In this document: piece after piece, positions 49,989-58,280 of the stretch
Position numbering within the stretch: the first letter of the stretch is position 1
How the letters are laid out: the number at the start of each line of letters is the position of its first letter
DNA from: Oxalobacter sp.
GTDB lineage: Bacteria > Pseudomonadota > Gammaproteobacteria > Burkholderiales > Burkholderiaceae_D
Assembly (NCBI GenBank): GCA_003605115.1
Contig: QZKY01000007.1
Coordinates: 1-64,000, forward strand
DNA length: 64,000 nt
Reading direction: 5' to 3'
Notes under the pieces: model-generated
What the model saw: the letters and a program-made list of their open reading frames with translations, nothing else
Told to the model about the DNA's origin: nothing
Databases searched by the model: none
Program-made: the position numbers and the translations under genes

Positions 49989-50366
49989 ATGAACCAGAAA
50001 TCCGACCCCAGAGTATTTTTTGCAGCAGAGCGCACTTTGCTTGCTTGGCTTCGTACGGGCATCACGATCATTGCGCTTGGGTTTGTGGTCTCTCGTTTCG
50101 GTTTATTTTTGCGAATACTCTCCATCCAATCCGTGCGTGCAAACCAGGTCGGGGAAGGCATGTCGGCGATCCTGGGCATGGTTTTTGTTCTGGCGGGGGC
50201 TTTGTCCATTCTGATGGCCGCCATTCAGCACAGACGATACATCCGTTCCCTGCCATCGGAAGATTTGCCAGAAGGCTATTCGACCCAGGCGGCCATTGTG
50301 CTGTCGGCCGCTGTGGCCGCATCCGGAATCCTCTTGGCGGGATACCTGTTCATTTCCCGTTATTGA
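49989..50366 (+). CDS. DUF202 (YidH-type) inner-membrane protein
   Basis: A 125-residue protein with three membrane helices and the family opening FFAAERTLLAWLRTGITIIALGFVVSRFGLF. A GGAGGA ribosome site 5 bases before the ATG at 49989 decides the start over a GTG at 49977. The function of DUF202 proteins is not settled. It ends 41 bases before the convergent diguanylate cyclase gene. Confidence 0.85.
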   Translation: MNQKSDPRVFFAAERTLLAWLRTGITIIALGFVVSRFGLFLRILSIQSVRANQVGEGMSAILGMVFVLAGALSILMAAIQHRRYIRSLPSEDLPEGYSTQAAIVLSAAVAASGILLAGYLFISRY

Positions 50367-50407
50367 AAATAAAGAGATCAGGCGTCGCGAAGTAAGGCGA
50401 GGCCTAT

Positions 50408-51967
50408 TCACTTCTGGTCGGCGCGCATTTTCTTTTCCTGTTTTACGCGATACATTTTCTCGTCGGCTTCGGCTATCAGATCATCCGGCGTTGCATGGCG
50501 ATCCGCTGCATATTCTGCGATCCCGCAACTGATGGAGTACACGGCTTGATGTGGGGTGCCATCATTGAGCGAGTTCATGAAATGCTCAAGATTGTCGACA
50601 ATTTTTTGGGCACCCCGTAATGGGCAGTTGGGCAGAATGATCAGGAATTCATCGCCGCCGAGACGCGCCGCAAAATCAGAGGTACGGATCAACCCCGTTA
50701 CGGCTTGCGCGGCTGTACGCAGCAGGCGATCACCTTCAGCGTGGCCAAAAGTATCGTTCGCTATTTTCAAACCATCGAGGTCGGCAAAGATGACGGCCAA
50801 CAAGGTTTTATCGCGCTTGGCTCTTGCCATCGCATTTTCCAGAAACATCAAGCCGGTACGTCGGTTCACAAGACCCGTCAAGGCATCATAAGTGGCGTGG
50901 TACTCCAAACCTTGCTGTGCAATTTTCAATTCATGGATGTTGGTGAATCCAAGTACGTAAACGAAGCGCCCCGCAAATTCAACAATACGGGAAGACACCA
51001 GCGACTCAAGGACATCATGGTTTGTGTCGAGTAAAGTGATTTCAAATTCATTCAGTACTTTATCGCCACGCAATTTTTCCAGAAAATTCCGGTTGGCGTC
51101 GTAGCTTGAATCCAGCAGGCTTCCAAGGGGTTGTTGCAGCAGGGCGTCGTACACAAGCTTGGTCAACTCCAGCGCTTTCTGGTTTGCCCTGAGAATCGTC
51201 AGGTCATTCATGTCGACCATCATCATCGCTATCGGACTGGCATCAAACAGGCGCGCCAAGTCTTGTTCGCGTTCGGCCAAATTTTGCATGTCGCGGCGAA
51301 TGCGGCGGGTGGCGGGAGCAAAAATCAGGACAGCCTCAAGAACCAGTACGACCAACGTCGTAAGCATCAGCGCCAGTTCAAGCCAGCGCGCCACTTCAAT
51401 TTTGTCCTTGGCTTCCTTATCGAAGCGAAAAACGATGGCGTCCATGCCGAGGAGAAAATCTGACTCGTTTTGCTGGATTGTGTTGATGGCTCTTTTCAAG
51501 GTGCTTGCGTTATTGGGCGAAGCAATAATCGCATCGGCCGCCCTGATAATGGCTTGATGATTCGATTCAATTTTTTGAAACAAAAGTTTAATTTCCCGGC
51601 TGTTGTCTCCGGGGAGCCCCATTTCCTGATCACCATTTTGGAGGCCATTGTGTGAGCGTTTCCAGAGCGCCAGCGCCTCAGCCAATTGCTTGCGAAACGT
51701 GTTGGATGCTTCCGCAGATTCCGCATTGGCGATGTAAAAGCTCGTCTTGGTGATTTTCTGGCTCAGCATGCGCTGACGTCCGGCGATGTTTACCACACGC
51801 GAATCATGCTCTTGATCGGCAATCAGGTATTGTATGAAGGCTTGCGACACGATGGTCAGCAGTGCGATCAAGGAGAGCGCGACGATGTAACGGCGATGCA
51901 ATTGGCGTGCAGACAAGCCGGCAGGTTTTGATGGAGTGCTGTCGATGGCGGAATCCGGCTTGTGCAT
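50408..51967 (-). CDS. diguanylate cyclase with type IV pilus MCP-like sensor and PAS
   Basis: A 519-residue membrane sensor making c-di-GMP. Helices at about 27-47 and 198-218 bracket a helical periplasmic domain with NIAGRQRMLSQKI, the PilJ/type IV pili methyl-accepting pattern also seen in nitrate sensors. A PAS segment (about 240-340) precedes the GGDEF domain. The active motif LGGDEF is intact and RTSD five residues upstream is the RxxD inhibitory site, so the enzyme should be active and product-inhibited. No EAL domain is fused. It is divergent from the toxin-antitoxin island. Confidence 0.9.
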   Translation of the reverse strand: MHKPDSAIDSTPSKPAGLSARQLHRRYIVALSLIALLTIVSQAFIQYLIADQEHDSRVVNIAGRQRMLSQKITKTSFYIANAESAEASNTFRKQLAEALALWKRSHNGLQNGDQEMGLPGDNSREIKLLFQKIESNHQAIIRAADAIIASPNNASTLKRAINTIQQNESDFLLGMDAIVFRFDKEAKDKIEVARWLELALMLTTLVVLVLEAVLIFAPATRRIRRDMQNLAEREQDLARLFDASPIAMMMVDMNDLTILRANQKALELTKLVYDALLQQPLGSLLDSSYDANRNFLEKLRGDKVLNEFEITLLDTNHDVLESLVSSRIVEFAGRFVYVLGFTNIHELKIAQQGLEYHATYDALTGLVNRRTGLMFLENAMARAKRDKTLLAVIFADLDGLKIANDTFGHAEGDRLLRTAAQAVTGLIRTSDFAARLGGDEFLIILPNCPLRGAQKIVDNLEHFMNSLNDGTPHQAVYSISCGIAEYAADRHATPDDLIAEADEKMYRVKQEKKMRADQK

Positions 51968-52125
51968 GAGGCAGAGGGCGATAACTGAGCTGCGCGCATT
52001 CTCTCACATTTGCCTGCGAGCAAGTATCAACAAACCAGTCATATGAGATAGATCAATTCCGACGATTGGATGGGGGATTTGCAAACCCATTCGTGTCTAA
52101 GGATGCCGTCGGAAGCGGAGCGGGA

Positions 52126-52184
52126 GGAAACCGGGGTCAGCAGTTTATTTTGCGAAGCAAAATTACGCTGACCCTGAATTTTCC
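52126..52184 (+). repeat. dispersed palindromic repeat, copy 7
   Basis: Arms GGGGTCAGCAGTTTATTTTG and CAAAATTACGCTGACCCT around CGAAG; flanks GGAAA/TTTTCC pair; left CCG and right GAA give the forward orientation. It lies between the divergent cyclase and toxin genes; the rest of 51968-52236 shows no gene. Confidence 0.92.
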
Positions 52185-52236
52185 TTATGCACAAAACCCT
52201 GGTGACAAAAGGCACACACTATCGTAACATACCAAA

Positions 52237-52530
52237 ATGAAGCCATTTCGCTGGAATCCAGACAAGAGCGCAGCCCTTAAAGCGGAGCGAGGCATCTCTT
52301 TTGAAAGTATCGTGGTGGCTATTGAAGCGGGCGGCCTGCTGGATGTGCTGGAACATCCGAACAAAGCGAAGTATCCGAATCAGCGTGTGTTGGTGGTGCA
52401 ATGCGATAGCTATGTTTATCTTGTTCCGTATGTCGATGAGAAAGACCACTTCTTTCTGAAAACGGCGATTCCCAGCCGCAAGGCAACCAGAGATTATTTG
52501 AATCAGGGTGATGACCATGGCAAAGATTGA
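52237..52530 (+). CDS. BrnT-like toxin
   Basis: A 97-residue small protein opening KPFRWNPDKSAALKAERGISFE, a pattern of BrnT-type toxins (a RelE-related ribonuclease fold) that start with a W-D/N-x-x-K motif. KTAIPSRKATRDYLNQG at the end also fits. It overlaps the antitoxin gene by 14 bases, the usual toxin-first order of brnTA. A BrnT toxin cleaves RNA and is neutralised by its partner. Family assignment is by pattern only; catalytic residues were not verified. Confidence 0.75.
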   Translation: MKPFRWNPDKSAALKAERGISFESIVVAIEAGGLLDVLEHPNKAKYPNQRVLVVQCDSYVYLVPYVDEKDHFFLKTAIPSRKATRDYLNQGDDHGKD

Positions 52531-52825
52531 CGCTTACGAAAAAGAAGTGCTGAGCGCCTACGAGAAAGGCAAGCTCAAGTCTGTTGCGACCAAGTCCGAG
52601 CTGGCCAAATTCAAGGCGGCCGCACGCGCGACCGGCATCAAGGACAAGCGCGTCAACATTCGGCTCTCATCAGGTGATTTGAACGACATCCAGGTCCGGG
52701 CATTGGAAGAAGGCATTCCGTATCAGACATTGATTGCCAGCGTCTTGCACAAGTATGTGACGGGGCGTTTGGTTGAACAGCCGGAAAGCACGGTCAAGCA
52801 GGTGCGCGGGAAGTATAAGCCTTGA
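52517..52825 (+). CDS. antitoxin of the BrnT-like toxin (CopG/BrnA-type)
   Basis: A 102-residue protein. The second half, RVNIRLSSGDLNDIQVRALEEGIPYQTLIASVLHKYVTGRL, is a ribbon-helix-helix DNA-binding domain as in CopG/BrnA antitoxins; the first half is a charged helix that would wrap the toxin. I start it at the ATG at 52517 after AGGGTGA. It probably binds its own promoter with the toxin. Confidence 0.82.
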   Translation: MAKIDAYEKEVLSAYEKGKLKSVATKSELAKFKAAARATGIKDKRVNIRLSSGDLNDIQVRALEEGIPYQTLIASVLHKYVTGRLVEQPESTVKQVRGKYKP

Positions 52826-52854
52826 GTTCATCTCAGCATAACAACGAAGCGAAA

Positions 52855-52914
52855 GGAAAACCAGGGTCAGTAGTTTATTTTGCGAAGCAAAATTACTCTG
52901 ACCCTGAATTTTCC
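52855..52914 (+). repeat. dispersed palindromic repeat, copy 8
   Basis: Nearly identical to copy 7 (arms AGGGTCAGTAGTTTATTTTG and CAAAATTACTCTGACCCT, loop CGAAG). Flanks GGAAAACC/GAATTTTCC pair partly. Copies 7 and 8 frame the toxin-antitoxin pair in the same orientation. Confidence 0.92.
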
Positions 52915-52967
52915 GCGGGGTGGGATGTGATGGGTGAAGTGGCGTGAAACCGTGATCTGTCCCCATT
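52915..52967 (+). pseudogene. relic of an XRE-regulator 3' end
   Basis: GGGGTGGGATGTGATGGG then TGAAGTGGCGTGAAACCG repeats, with a few changes, the end of the intact XRE gene and its flank at 53265-53315 (GGGGTGGAATGAGATGGA, TGAGGCGGCGTGAAACCG). It starts exactly where repeat copy 8 ends, so the upstream part was lost at that junction. Confidence 0.7.
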
Positions 52968-52985
52968 TACTCTTAAAGACGTTGC

Positions 52986-53017
52986 GGGACAGAGTTTAGC
53001 TATGCGTACTCTGTCCC
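52986..53017. promoter_or_regulatory. inverted repeat before the XRE gene
   Basis: GGGACAGAGT and ACTCTGTCCC are perfect 10-base inverted repeats 12 bases apart, 20 bases before the start codon at 53037. It may be the operator for autoregulation or a hairpin of a second repeat family with CTGTCCC ends. Confidence 0.55.
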
Positions 53018-53036
53018 AAACAGATTGGAGCATGAC

Positions 53037-53294
53037 ATGAAGAACTTTCGTCCAGCCAAAAAACGCGTTGAAGTGACGGTTGGTGAATCCTTGCGCATCC
53101 TGCGCGAGTTGCAGGAGCTCAGCCAGACGCAATTGGCCGCATTGACTGGCATTCCGCAGGCCACCATTTCAGCGATTGAGAATGACAGGGTGAATCTCGG
53201 CGTGGAGCGCGCGAAAGTGTTCGCCCGTGCGCTGAAGTGTCATCCAGCAGTGTTGTTGTTTCCGGGGTGGAATGAGATGGATGAGGCGGCGTGA
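53037..53294 (+). CDS. XRE/HigA-type helix-turn-helix regulator
   Basis: An 85-residue single-domain protein. SQTQLAALTGIPQATISAIENDRVNLGVERAKVFARAL is a complete Cro/C1-type helix-turn-helix. Such proteins are often antitoxins of HigBA-like pairs, but no toxin gene of that kind is beside it, so it appears orphaned. The start at 53037 is preceded by GGAGCATGAC. A relic of the 3' end of a second copy lies upstream. Confidence 0.85.
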   Translation: MKNFRPAKKRVEVTVGESLRILRELQELSQTQLAALTGIPQATISAIENDRVNLGVERAKVFARALKCHPAVLLFPGWNEMDEAA

Positions 53295-53364
53295 AACCGT
53301 GGTCTGTCCCATCTATTCCTGCTTTTAATGTTGTCTATTTCCAGTCGTTTGTGAAGAGTCTGCA

Positions 53365-54300
53365 ATGGCATATCAACTTAACATAAAAGAAAATGCTATC
53401 GATAGTTTCAATGAGGCACTTGAAAAATATCATATTGGTGCGTCAGGAAACGTTCGTGCATACAAATTTGCCATCTTGCATATGGCACATTTTCTAGAGC
53501 TAGTTCTCAAAATGTATGTGCAAACGCTAGACTTGAATCTGATATATTGGACAAACTTCAATCAGCTTCAGAAGGAAGCTGAGAGAGTGCCCCTCGATCT
53601 ACTCAAATGTTTGCTGAATAAGCAAGAAGCTAATTATTCATTTCCTCTGCCGCAAGCTACTCAGCGCCCTCCTAGAACTATCACCGTTGATAATGCGTTA
53701 GCGCTAGCGAAGCTTGAGCGATGTGGTGTTACAGGAGAATTGTTTTTAGATCAGGAATTTATTGACGACATAAATTGGTTAAAGGGAATCCGTAATAATA
53801 TTGAGCATTACCAGTTTGAGCTTAACCCCAAAGACGTTCGCTTGTGTATTGGGCGTATTGTGCGATGTGCTCAAGAGTTTTGCGATATTTTTAGCTTGCT
53901 TGAGTTGGCGGAAACGATTAGTAAGGAGAACTTAGAACTTTATCGTTTATTGGCAGATGAATATGAACACAGGCTTCATGAGGCAAAACTCGAAGTAAAA
54001 GAGAAAGAGTATTTGGCTTTTAAAGGCATTAGGTATAAATACTACAATTTCGTCGATTGGCGTGTGTATGAATGTCCTGAGTGTAATGAAGAGACTCTGA
54101 TCCCTGAAGAAGAGTCAATTACTGGTTATAGGTGCACTCATTGTGGGAACGAGGAAAGTGAGGATCTCGATGTCGACTGTGACTGTTGTGGTGCGCCAGC
54201 ACCACAGTGCGAAATGGAACAGTTCGAGGTTGAAGATGGAAGTCTTGAATGGAGATGTTATTACTGTTCAGGAGCTTACGCAGCAGACAGAGACTCGTAA
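53365..54300 (+). CDS. HEPN-like protein with C-terminal zinc ribbons
   Basis: A 311-residue protein, visibly AT-richer than its surroundings, suggesting recent transfer. The N-terminal two-thirds is helical and contains LKGIRNNIEHYQFEL with R143 and H148, the R-x4-H arrangement of HEPN ribonucleases. The C terminus holds three cysteine-rich ribbons: YECPECNEE with RCTHCGNEE, DCDCCGAPAPQC and RCYYCSG. A zinc-ribbon plus HEPN architecture fits a nucleic-acid-binding nuclease or defence protein, but I know no characterised homologue. It is next to the XRE regulator and the toxin-antitoxin pair. Confidence 0.72.
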   Translation: MAYQLNIKENAIDSFNEALEKYHIGASGNVRAYKFAILHMAHFLELVLKMYVQTLDLNLIYWTNFNQLQKEAERVPLDLLKCLLNKQEANYSFPLPQATQRPPRTITVDNALALAKLERCGVTGELFLDQEFIDDINWLKGIRNNIEHYQFELNPKDVRLCIGRIVRCAQEFCDIFSLLELAETISKENLELYRLLADEYEHRLHEAKLEVKEKEYLAFKGIRYKYYNFVDWRVYECPECNEETLIPEEESITGYRCTHCGNEESEDLDVDCDCCGAPAPQCEMEQFEVEDGSLEWRCYYCSGAYAADRDS

Positions 54301-54402
54301 TGACGGATTGCTTAAAAAATGTAAAAGCCGTAGTGAATTGCTGAACGACGCGCTGCGTCCAACGAAAAATATTTTATGAAGCTCTTTGAGTAAAGGCAGT
54401 TT

Positions 54403-54425
54403 AAAGGGAGGCGTCGCCTCCCTTT
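54403..54425 (-). terminator. terminator after htpG
   Basis: AAAGGGAGGCG and CGCCTCCCTTT form a perfect stem with a one-base centre, 24 bases past the htpG stop. On the minus strand it ends in AAACTGCC rather than a long T tract, while on the plus strand CTTTCTTATTTC follows, so it may serve the HEPN gene too. Confidence 0.6.
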
Positions 54426-54448
54426 CTTATTTCAACCATCAGCAAAGC

Positions 54449-56362
54449 TTATTTGCTCGCCCCATCCAACAACATCTGATTAATCCGTTTCACAAACGCG
54501 GCCGGGTCGGCGAGGCCGCCGCCTTCGGCGAGCAGCGCCTGATCGAAGAGCAGGTGCGACCAGTCGTCAAACTTCGCGTCTTCATACTTCAGGCGTTGCA
54601 CCAGCGGGTGGTTCGGATTGATTTCCAGAATCGGTTTGGTATCCGGCGCTTTCTGTCCGGCGGATTTCATCAAGCGTTGCAGGTTGCCGGAAATGTCGTG
54701 CTCATCCGCTACCAAACAGGCCGGTGAATCGGTGAGGCGGAAGGTCACGCGCACATCCTTGGCTTTCTCTTTCAGCACGGTTTTCATCTTGTCGATGAGT
54801 TCCTTGTAACCCGCTTCGGTTTCTTCGTGTTGCTTCTTCTCGGCTTCATCTTCCAGCTTGCCGAGGTCGAGCCCGCCTTTGGCCACCGATTGCAGTGACT
54901 TGCCATCGAATTCGCGCAGGAAAGAGAGCATCCATTCATCCACGCGATCCGTGAGGAGCAGCACTTCCACGCCTTTCTTGCGGAAGATTTCGAGATGCGG
55001 GCTGCTCTTCGCCGCCGTGTAATTTTCTGCAGTGATGTAGTAGATCTTGTCCTGGCCTTCTTTCATCCGCTTCACGTACTCTTCCAGCGAGACATTTTCC
55101 ACGTCGGTGTCGTTGTGGGTGGAAGCGAAACGCAGCAATTTGGCGATGCGTTCCTGATTGGGATGATCTTCGCCAATGCCTTCCTTGAGCGCCTGGCCAA
55201 ATTCTTTCCAGAAGCTCGCGTACTTGTCTTTCTTTTCCTGTTCTTCGGCGTTGGCCAGTTCTTCCAGCATGCCGAGCACGCGGCGCGTGGAACCGTCGCG
55301 GATGACTTTCACATCGCGTGATTCTTGCAGGATTTCGCGGGAAACATTCAGCGGCAAGTCGTTGGAATCGATCACGCCTTTCACAAAGCGCAGATACACC
55401 GGCATCAGTTGCTCGGCATCGTCCATGATGAAGACGCGTTTGATGTAAAGCTTGATGCCGCCGCGCTGGTTGCGATCCCACAGATCGAAGGGGGCGCGAG
55501 AAGGAATGTAGAGCAGTTGGGTGTATTCGCTGCGGCCTTCCACGCGGTTGTGCGTGTACGCCATCGGTTCGGCGAAGTCGTGCGAGACGTGCTTGTAAAA
55601 CTCCTTGTACTGTTCTTCGGTAATGTCGGCCTTGTTGCGCGCCCACAGCGCGCTGGCTTGATTGACAGTTTCAGTCTCGTCGCGCATCACCATCGCTTTG
55701 GCATCGTTGTCCCATTCTTCCTTTTGCATCAGGATGGGCAGCGAGATGTGATCGGAATACTTGCGGATGATCGATTTGAGTTGCCAGCCAGAGAGCAGTT
55801 CGTCTTCGCCTTCGCGCAGGTGCAGGATGATTTCTGTGCCGCGCGAGGGCTTGTTGATTGTCTCGACCGTGAATTCGCCGGTGCCATCCGATTCCCAGCA
55901 CACGCCTTGATCGGCAGGCAAGCCTGCGCGGCGGCTGTTGACGGTGATCTTGTCTGCCACGATGAAGGCGGAATAAAAGCCCACGCCGAACTGGCCGATG
56001 AGGGCCGCATCCTTTTGTTGATCGCCGGAGAGCTGTGAAAAGAATTCGCGGGTGCCGGATTTGGCGATGGTGCCGAGATGCTCGACGGCTTCGTCGCGGC
56101 TCATGCCAATGCCATTGTCGGAGACGGTGATCGTGCGGGCATCCTTGTTGAAGGCCACGCCGATTTTCAAATCCGGGTCGCTTTCAAAGAGCTCCGGCTT
56201 GGCGATGGTTTCATAGCGCAGCTTGTCGGCGGCATCGGAAGCGTTGGAGATCAGCTCCCGCAGGAAGATTTCCTTGTTGGAGTAGAGCGAGTGAACCATC
56301 AAGTTCAGCAGTTGCTTTACTTCAGCCTGAAAGCCCAGGGTTTGTTTTTCGGTTGCGGCCAT
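54449..56362 (-). CDS. htpG: molecular chaperone HtpG (Hsp90)
   Basis: A 637-residue cytosolic Hsp90 chaperone. I choose the ATG at 56362 ([15 protein letters not shown]), with AGAGGA before it. The GHKL ATPase is intact: [24 protein letters not shown] and [11 protein letters not shown]. Middle-domain landmarks include [12 protein letters not shown] and [12 protein letters not shown]. The dimerisation domain ends [22 protein letters not shown]. It is transcribed alone. Confidence 0.97.
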   Translation of the reverse strand: MAATEKQTLGFQAEVKQLLNLMVHSLYSNKEIFLRELISNASDAADKLRYETIAKPELFESDPDLKIGVAFNKDARTITVSDNGIGMSRDEAVEHLGTIAKSGTREFFSQLSGDQQKDAALIGQFGVGFYSAFIVADKITVNSRRAGLPADQGVCWESDGTGEFTVETINKPSRGTEIILHLREGEDELLSGWQLKSIIRKYSDHISLPILMQKEEWDNDAKAMVMRDETETVNQASALWARNKADITEEQYKEFYKHVSHDFAEPMAYTHNRVEGRSEYTQLLYIPSRAPFDLWDRNQRGGIKLYIKRVFIMDDAEQLMPVYLRFVKGVIDSNDLPLNVSREILQESRDVKVIRDGSTRRVLGMLEELANAEEQEKKDKYASFWKEFGQALKEGIGEDHPNQERIAKLLRFASTHNDTDVENVSLEEYVKRMKEGQDKIYYITAENYTAAKSSPHLEIFRKKGVEVLLLTDRVDEWMLSFLREFDGKSLQSVAKGGLDLGKLEDEAEKKQHEETEAGYKELIDKMKTVLKEKAKDVRVTFRLTDSPACLVADEHDISGNLQRLMKSAGQKAPDTKPILEINPNHPLVQRLKYEDAKFDDWSHLLFDQALLAEGGGLADPAAFVKRINQMLLDGASK

Positions 56363-56459
56363 TTTTTCCTCTTGGAACAAGCGTTGTTGACAATAATGAC
56401 AGGCAAATGGGGATTGTACGGTGGATTTCAAGGGGGAAGTTAAGTGCCTTCTCACATGC

Positions 56460-56527
56460 ATGGGAAAATTCAGGGTCAGAGTCAAAAATTCGCTTCGCGA
56501 TATTTGACTCTGACCCTGGTTTTCCCA
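56460..56527 (-). repeat. dispersed palindromic repeat, copy 9
   Basis: Arms AGGGTCAGAGTCAAA and TTTGACTCTGACCCT around AATTCGCTTCGCGATA; flanks TGGGAAAA/TTTTCCCA pair perfectly. Left TTC and right TGG give the reverse orientation. It lies between the divergent htpG and UPF0016 genes, unlike most copies. Confidence 0.92.
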
Positions 56528-56587
56528 TTCAAAGTTCCCGGTTTCCCCCATTTTTCCCGGTAAAATTCCATTCTTACAGGAAAAAAC

Positions 56588-57160
56588 ATGGAAGCATTTC
56601 TTCTCTCAACGGGTATTGTCGCGCTGGCTGAAATGGGCGACAAGACCCAATTGCTGGCCTTCATCCTGGCCGCGCGTTTCAGAAAACGCACGCCTATTGT
56701 GGCGGGCATTTTTGTGGCGACCTTGCTCAATCACAGCTTGGCGGGGGCATTGGGAAGCTGGATCACGACGATGCTTTCGCCCGATATATTGCGCTGGGTG
56801 CTGGGGTTTTCCTTTATCGCCATGGCGGTCTGGACGCTGATTCCGGACAAGATGGATGAGGAAGAGGTGGTGTCTATCCAGCGTTTCGGCATATTCGGCA
56901 CGACCCTGATTGCTTTTTTCCTTGCCGAGATGGGCGACAAGACGCAGGTTGCGACCATTGCCATGGCGGCACACTATACGACACCGCTCTGGGTGGTGGC
57001 AGGCACGACCTTGGGCATGTTGATCGCTGATGTGCCAGCAGTATTCGTTGGAAAAAAATTCGCGAGCAAAATTCCGCTCAAGCTGGTGCACATGATTGCC
57101 GCTGCAATTTTTGCGGCATTGGGGATGGCAGCTTTGCTACAGCTAGATAAATTCTTTTAA
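56588..57160 (+). CDS. UPF0016/GDT1-TMEM165 family Mn2+/Ca2+ exporter (MneA type)
   Basis: A 190-residue membrane protein with six helices in two repeats, each carrying the cation motif E-x-GDKT ([11 protein letters not shown] near residue 15 and [12 protein letters not shown] near 115). In other bacteria members export manganese. No yybP-ykoY manganese riboswitch is visible upstream. It overlaps the convergent gene at 57157 by 4 bases. Confidence 0.9.
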   Translation: MEAFLLSTGIVALAEMGDKTQLLAFILAARFRKRTPIVAGIFVATLLNHSLAGALGSWITTMLSPDILRWVLGFSFIAMAVWTLIPDKMDEEEVVSIQRFGIFGTTLIAFFLAEMGDKTQVATIAMAAHYTTPLWVVAGTTLGMLIADVPAVFVGKKFASKIPLKLVHMIAAAIFAALGMAALLQLDKFF

Positions 57161-57558
57161 CAACAGCCGCATTCGCCTTGCATTGCCTGTTTCTCCCGAA
57201 TCAGTTCCAGCAAAGGTTCTGCGCCGTGCTCGGTGAGCATGCTGACAAGCATGTTGTGGACTTCCATCGCTTCGTCCCACGTGGAGAGACTCCATTGCGG
57301 GCGTAATTCCTCGGGCAAGCCGAACACGACTGTTTCAAACAGGAGTGGCTGATCACTTTCCCAGTTGGTGTCGATGCCGGTGAAGATAGAGGAAACCTGC
57401 CACTCGCCCACCATGTTTTGCGCCACAACACGATTGGCGTCTTCTTTCATGGCTTCCGCAAATTCAGCAAAGGTGCAGCGCACAGGCGTGCGATCAACCA
57501 ACTTGTAGAAACGGTCGTCGATGGGGGTGGAAATGTCGTTAATTTCGCTCATATGCAT
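57157..57558 (-). CDS. conserved protein of unknown function ending in a Cys cluster
   Basis: A 133-residue soluble protein. I recognise no family. It ends in GECGCC, a C-terminal cysteine cluster that might bind metal. Start may be the ATG at 57558 or at 57552; neither has a clear ribosome site. It is convergent with the UPF0016 gene (4-base overlap) and divergent from ridA, separated by about 50 bases and three short tandem repeats. Confidence 0.7.
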   Translation of the reverse strand: MHMSEINDISTPIDDRFYKLVDRTPVRCTFAEFAEAMKEDANRVVAQNMVGEWQVSSIFTGIDTNWESDQPLLFETVVFGLPEELRPQWSLSTWDEAMEVHNMLVSMLTEHGAEPLLELIREKQAMQGECGCC

Positions 57559-57608
57559 TGGATTGTATAACGGGCGGGGCTGGGGTTTGGGGTTTTTCCC
57601 GGTTATTA

Positions 57609-57640
57609 TTGTACGAATGTTGTACCGATGTTGTACGATG
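57609..57640. repeat. three tandem TTGTAC-(C)GA-TG repeats before ridA
   Basis: TTGTACGAATG, TTGTACCGATG and TTGTACGATG lie back to back about 27 bases before the ridA start and close to the divergent gene. Such iterated half-sites often bind a regulator; none is known to me for this motif. Confidence 0.65.
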
Positions 57641-57666
57641 TAGGCCTCATTGCAACAGGAATGCCC

Positions 57667-58128
57667 ATGTCCGTCTACGAAAATCTCAAAAAACTGAAAA
57701 TTGACCTGCCAACGGTAGCGGCGCCCGTCGCTGCTTATGTGATGTACGTACAAACTGGCAATACGGTCTTCCTCTCTGGTCATATTGCCAAAAAAGACGG
57801 ACAAGCCTGGGTGGGGCAGTTCGGCAAAAACATCACGGTGGCTGAAGGGCAGCAGGCGGCGCGCAGCATTGCCGTCGATTTGACCGCGACATTGCAAGCT
57901 GCGTGCGGCGGCGACTTGAACCGCGTGAAACGCATCGTGAAAGTGATGAGTCTGGTGAATTCCACCGGCGATTTCACCGAACACCATCTGGTGACGAATG
58001 GCGCGTCGGAAATGCTGGTGGAGATTTTCGGCGAGAAGGGCAGACACGCACGCTCTGCATTTGGCGTTGCGCAAATTCCGCTGGGGTCGTGTTTGGAAAT
58101 TGAATTGATTGCGGAGTTGAATGACTAA
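57667..58128 (+). CDS. RidA-family protein (enamine/imine deaminase type)
   Basis: A 153-residue RidA/YjgF-YER057c-type protein. AGGA six bases before the ATG at 57667 favours this start over the ATG at 57661. The core FLSGHIAKKDGQAWVGQFG and IVKVMSLVNSTGDF are family-like; RidA proteins hydrolyse reactive enamine intermediates. The protein is somewhat longer than classical RidA (about 130), as in the larger YoaB-like branch. The active-site Arg of canonical RidA was not confirmed, so the activity is only inferred. Confidence 0.8.
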   Translation: MSVYENLKKLKIDLPTVAAPVAAYVMYVQTGNTVFLSGHIAKKDGQAWVGQFGKNITVAEGQQAARSIAVDLTATLQAACGGDLNRVKRIVKVMSLVNSTGDFTEHHLVTNGASEMLVEIFGEKGRHARSAFGVAQIPLGSCLEIELIAELND

Positions 58129-58167
58129 GCTGAATAACTGCGTAGGTTTTATTTCTTCCCCATGGCA

Positions 58168-58266
58168 GCGGGAGGGTTAGGGTGGGGGTGTTACCTTAGA
58201 TCTTAGGTGCGGCTTGCGAAATAGCCATTCACCCCCTACCCAGCCTTCCCCCTGCTAGGGGGAAGG
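58168..58266. repeat. GC-rich hairpin cluster between ridA and parC
   Basis: CCTTCCCCC and GGGGGAAGG form a perfect 9-base stem at 58244-58266 around TGCTA. GGGTGGGGGTG near 58180 and CACCCCCTACCC near 58230 add a longer outer pairing. It resembles intergenic G/C-rich repeats I have seen in other proteobacterial genomes and may block read-through between the convergent genes. Confidence 0.6.
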
Positions 58267-58280
58267 TGTGTTTCGTCCCT

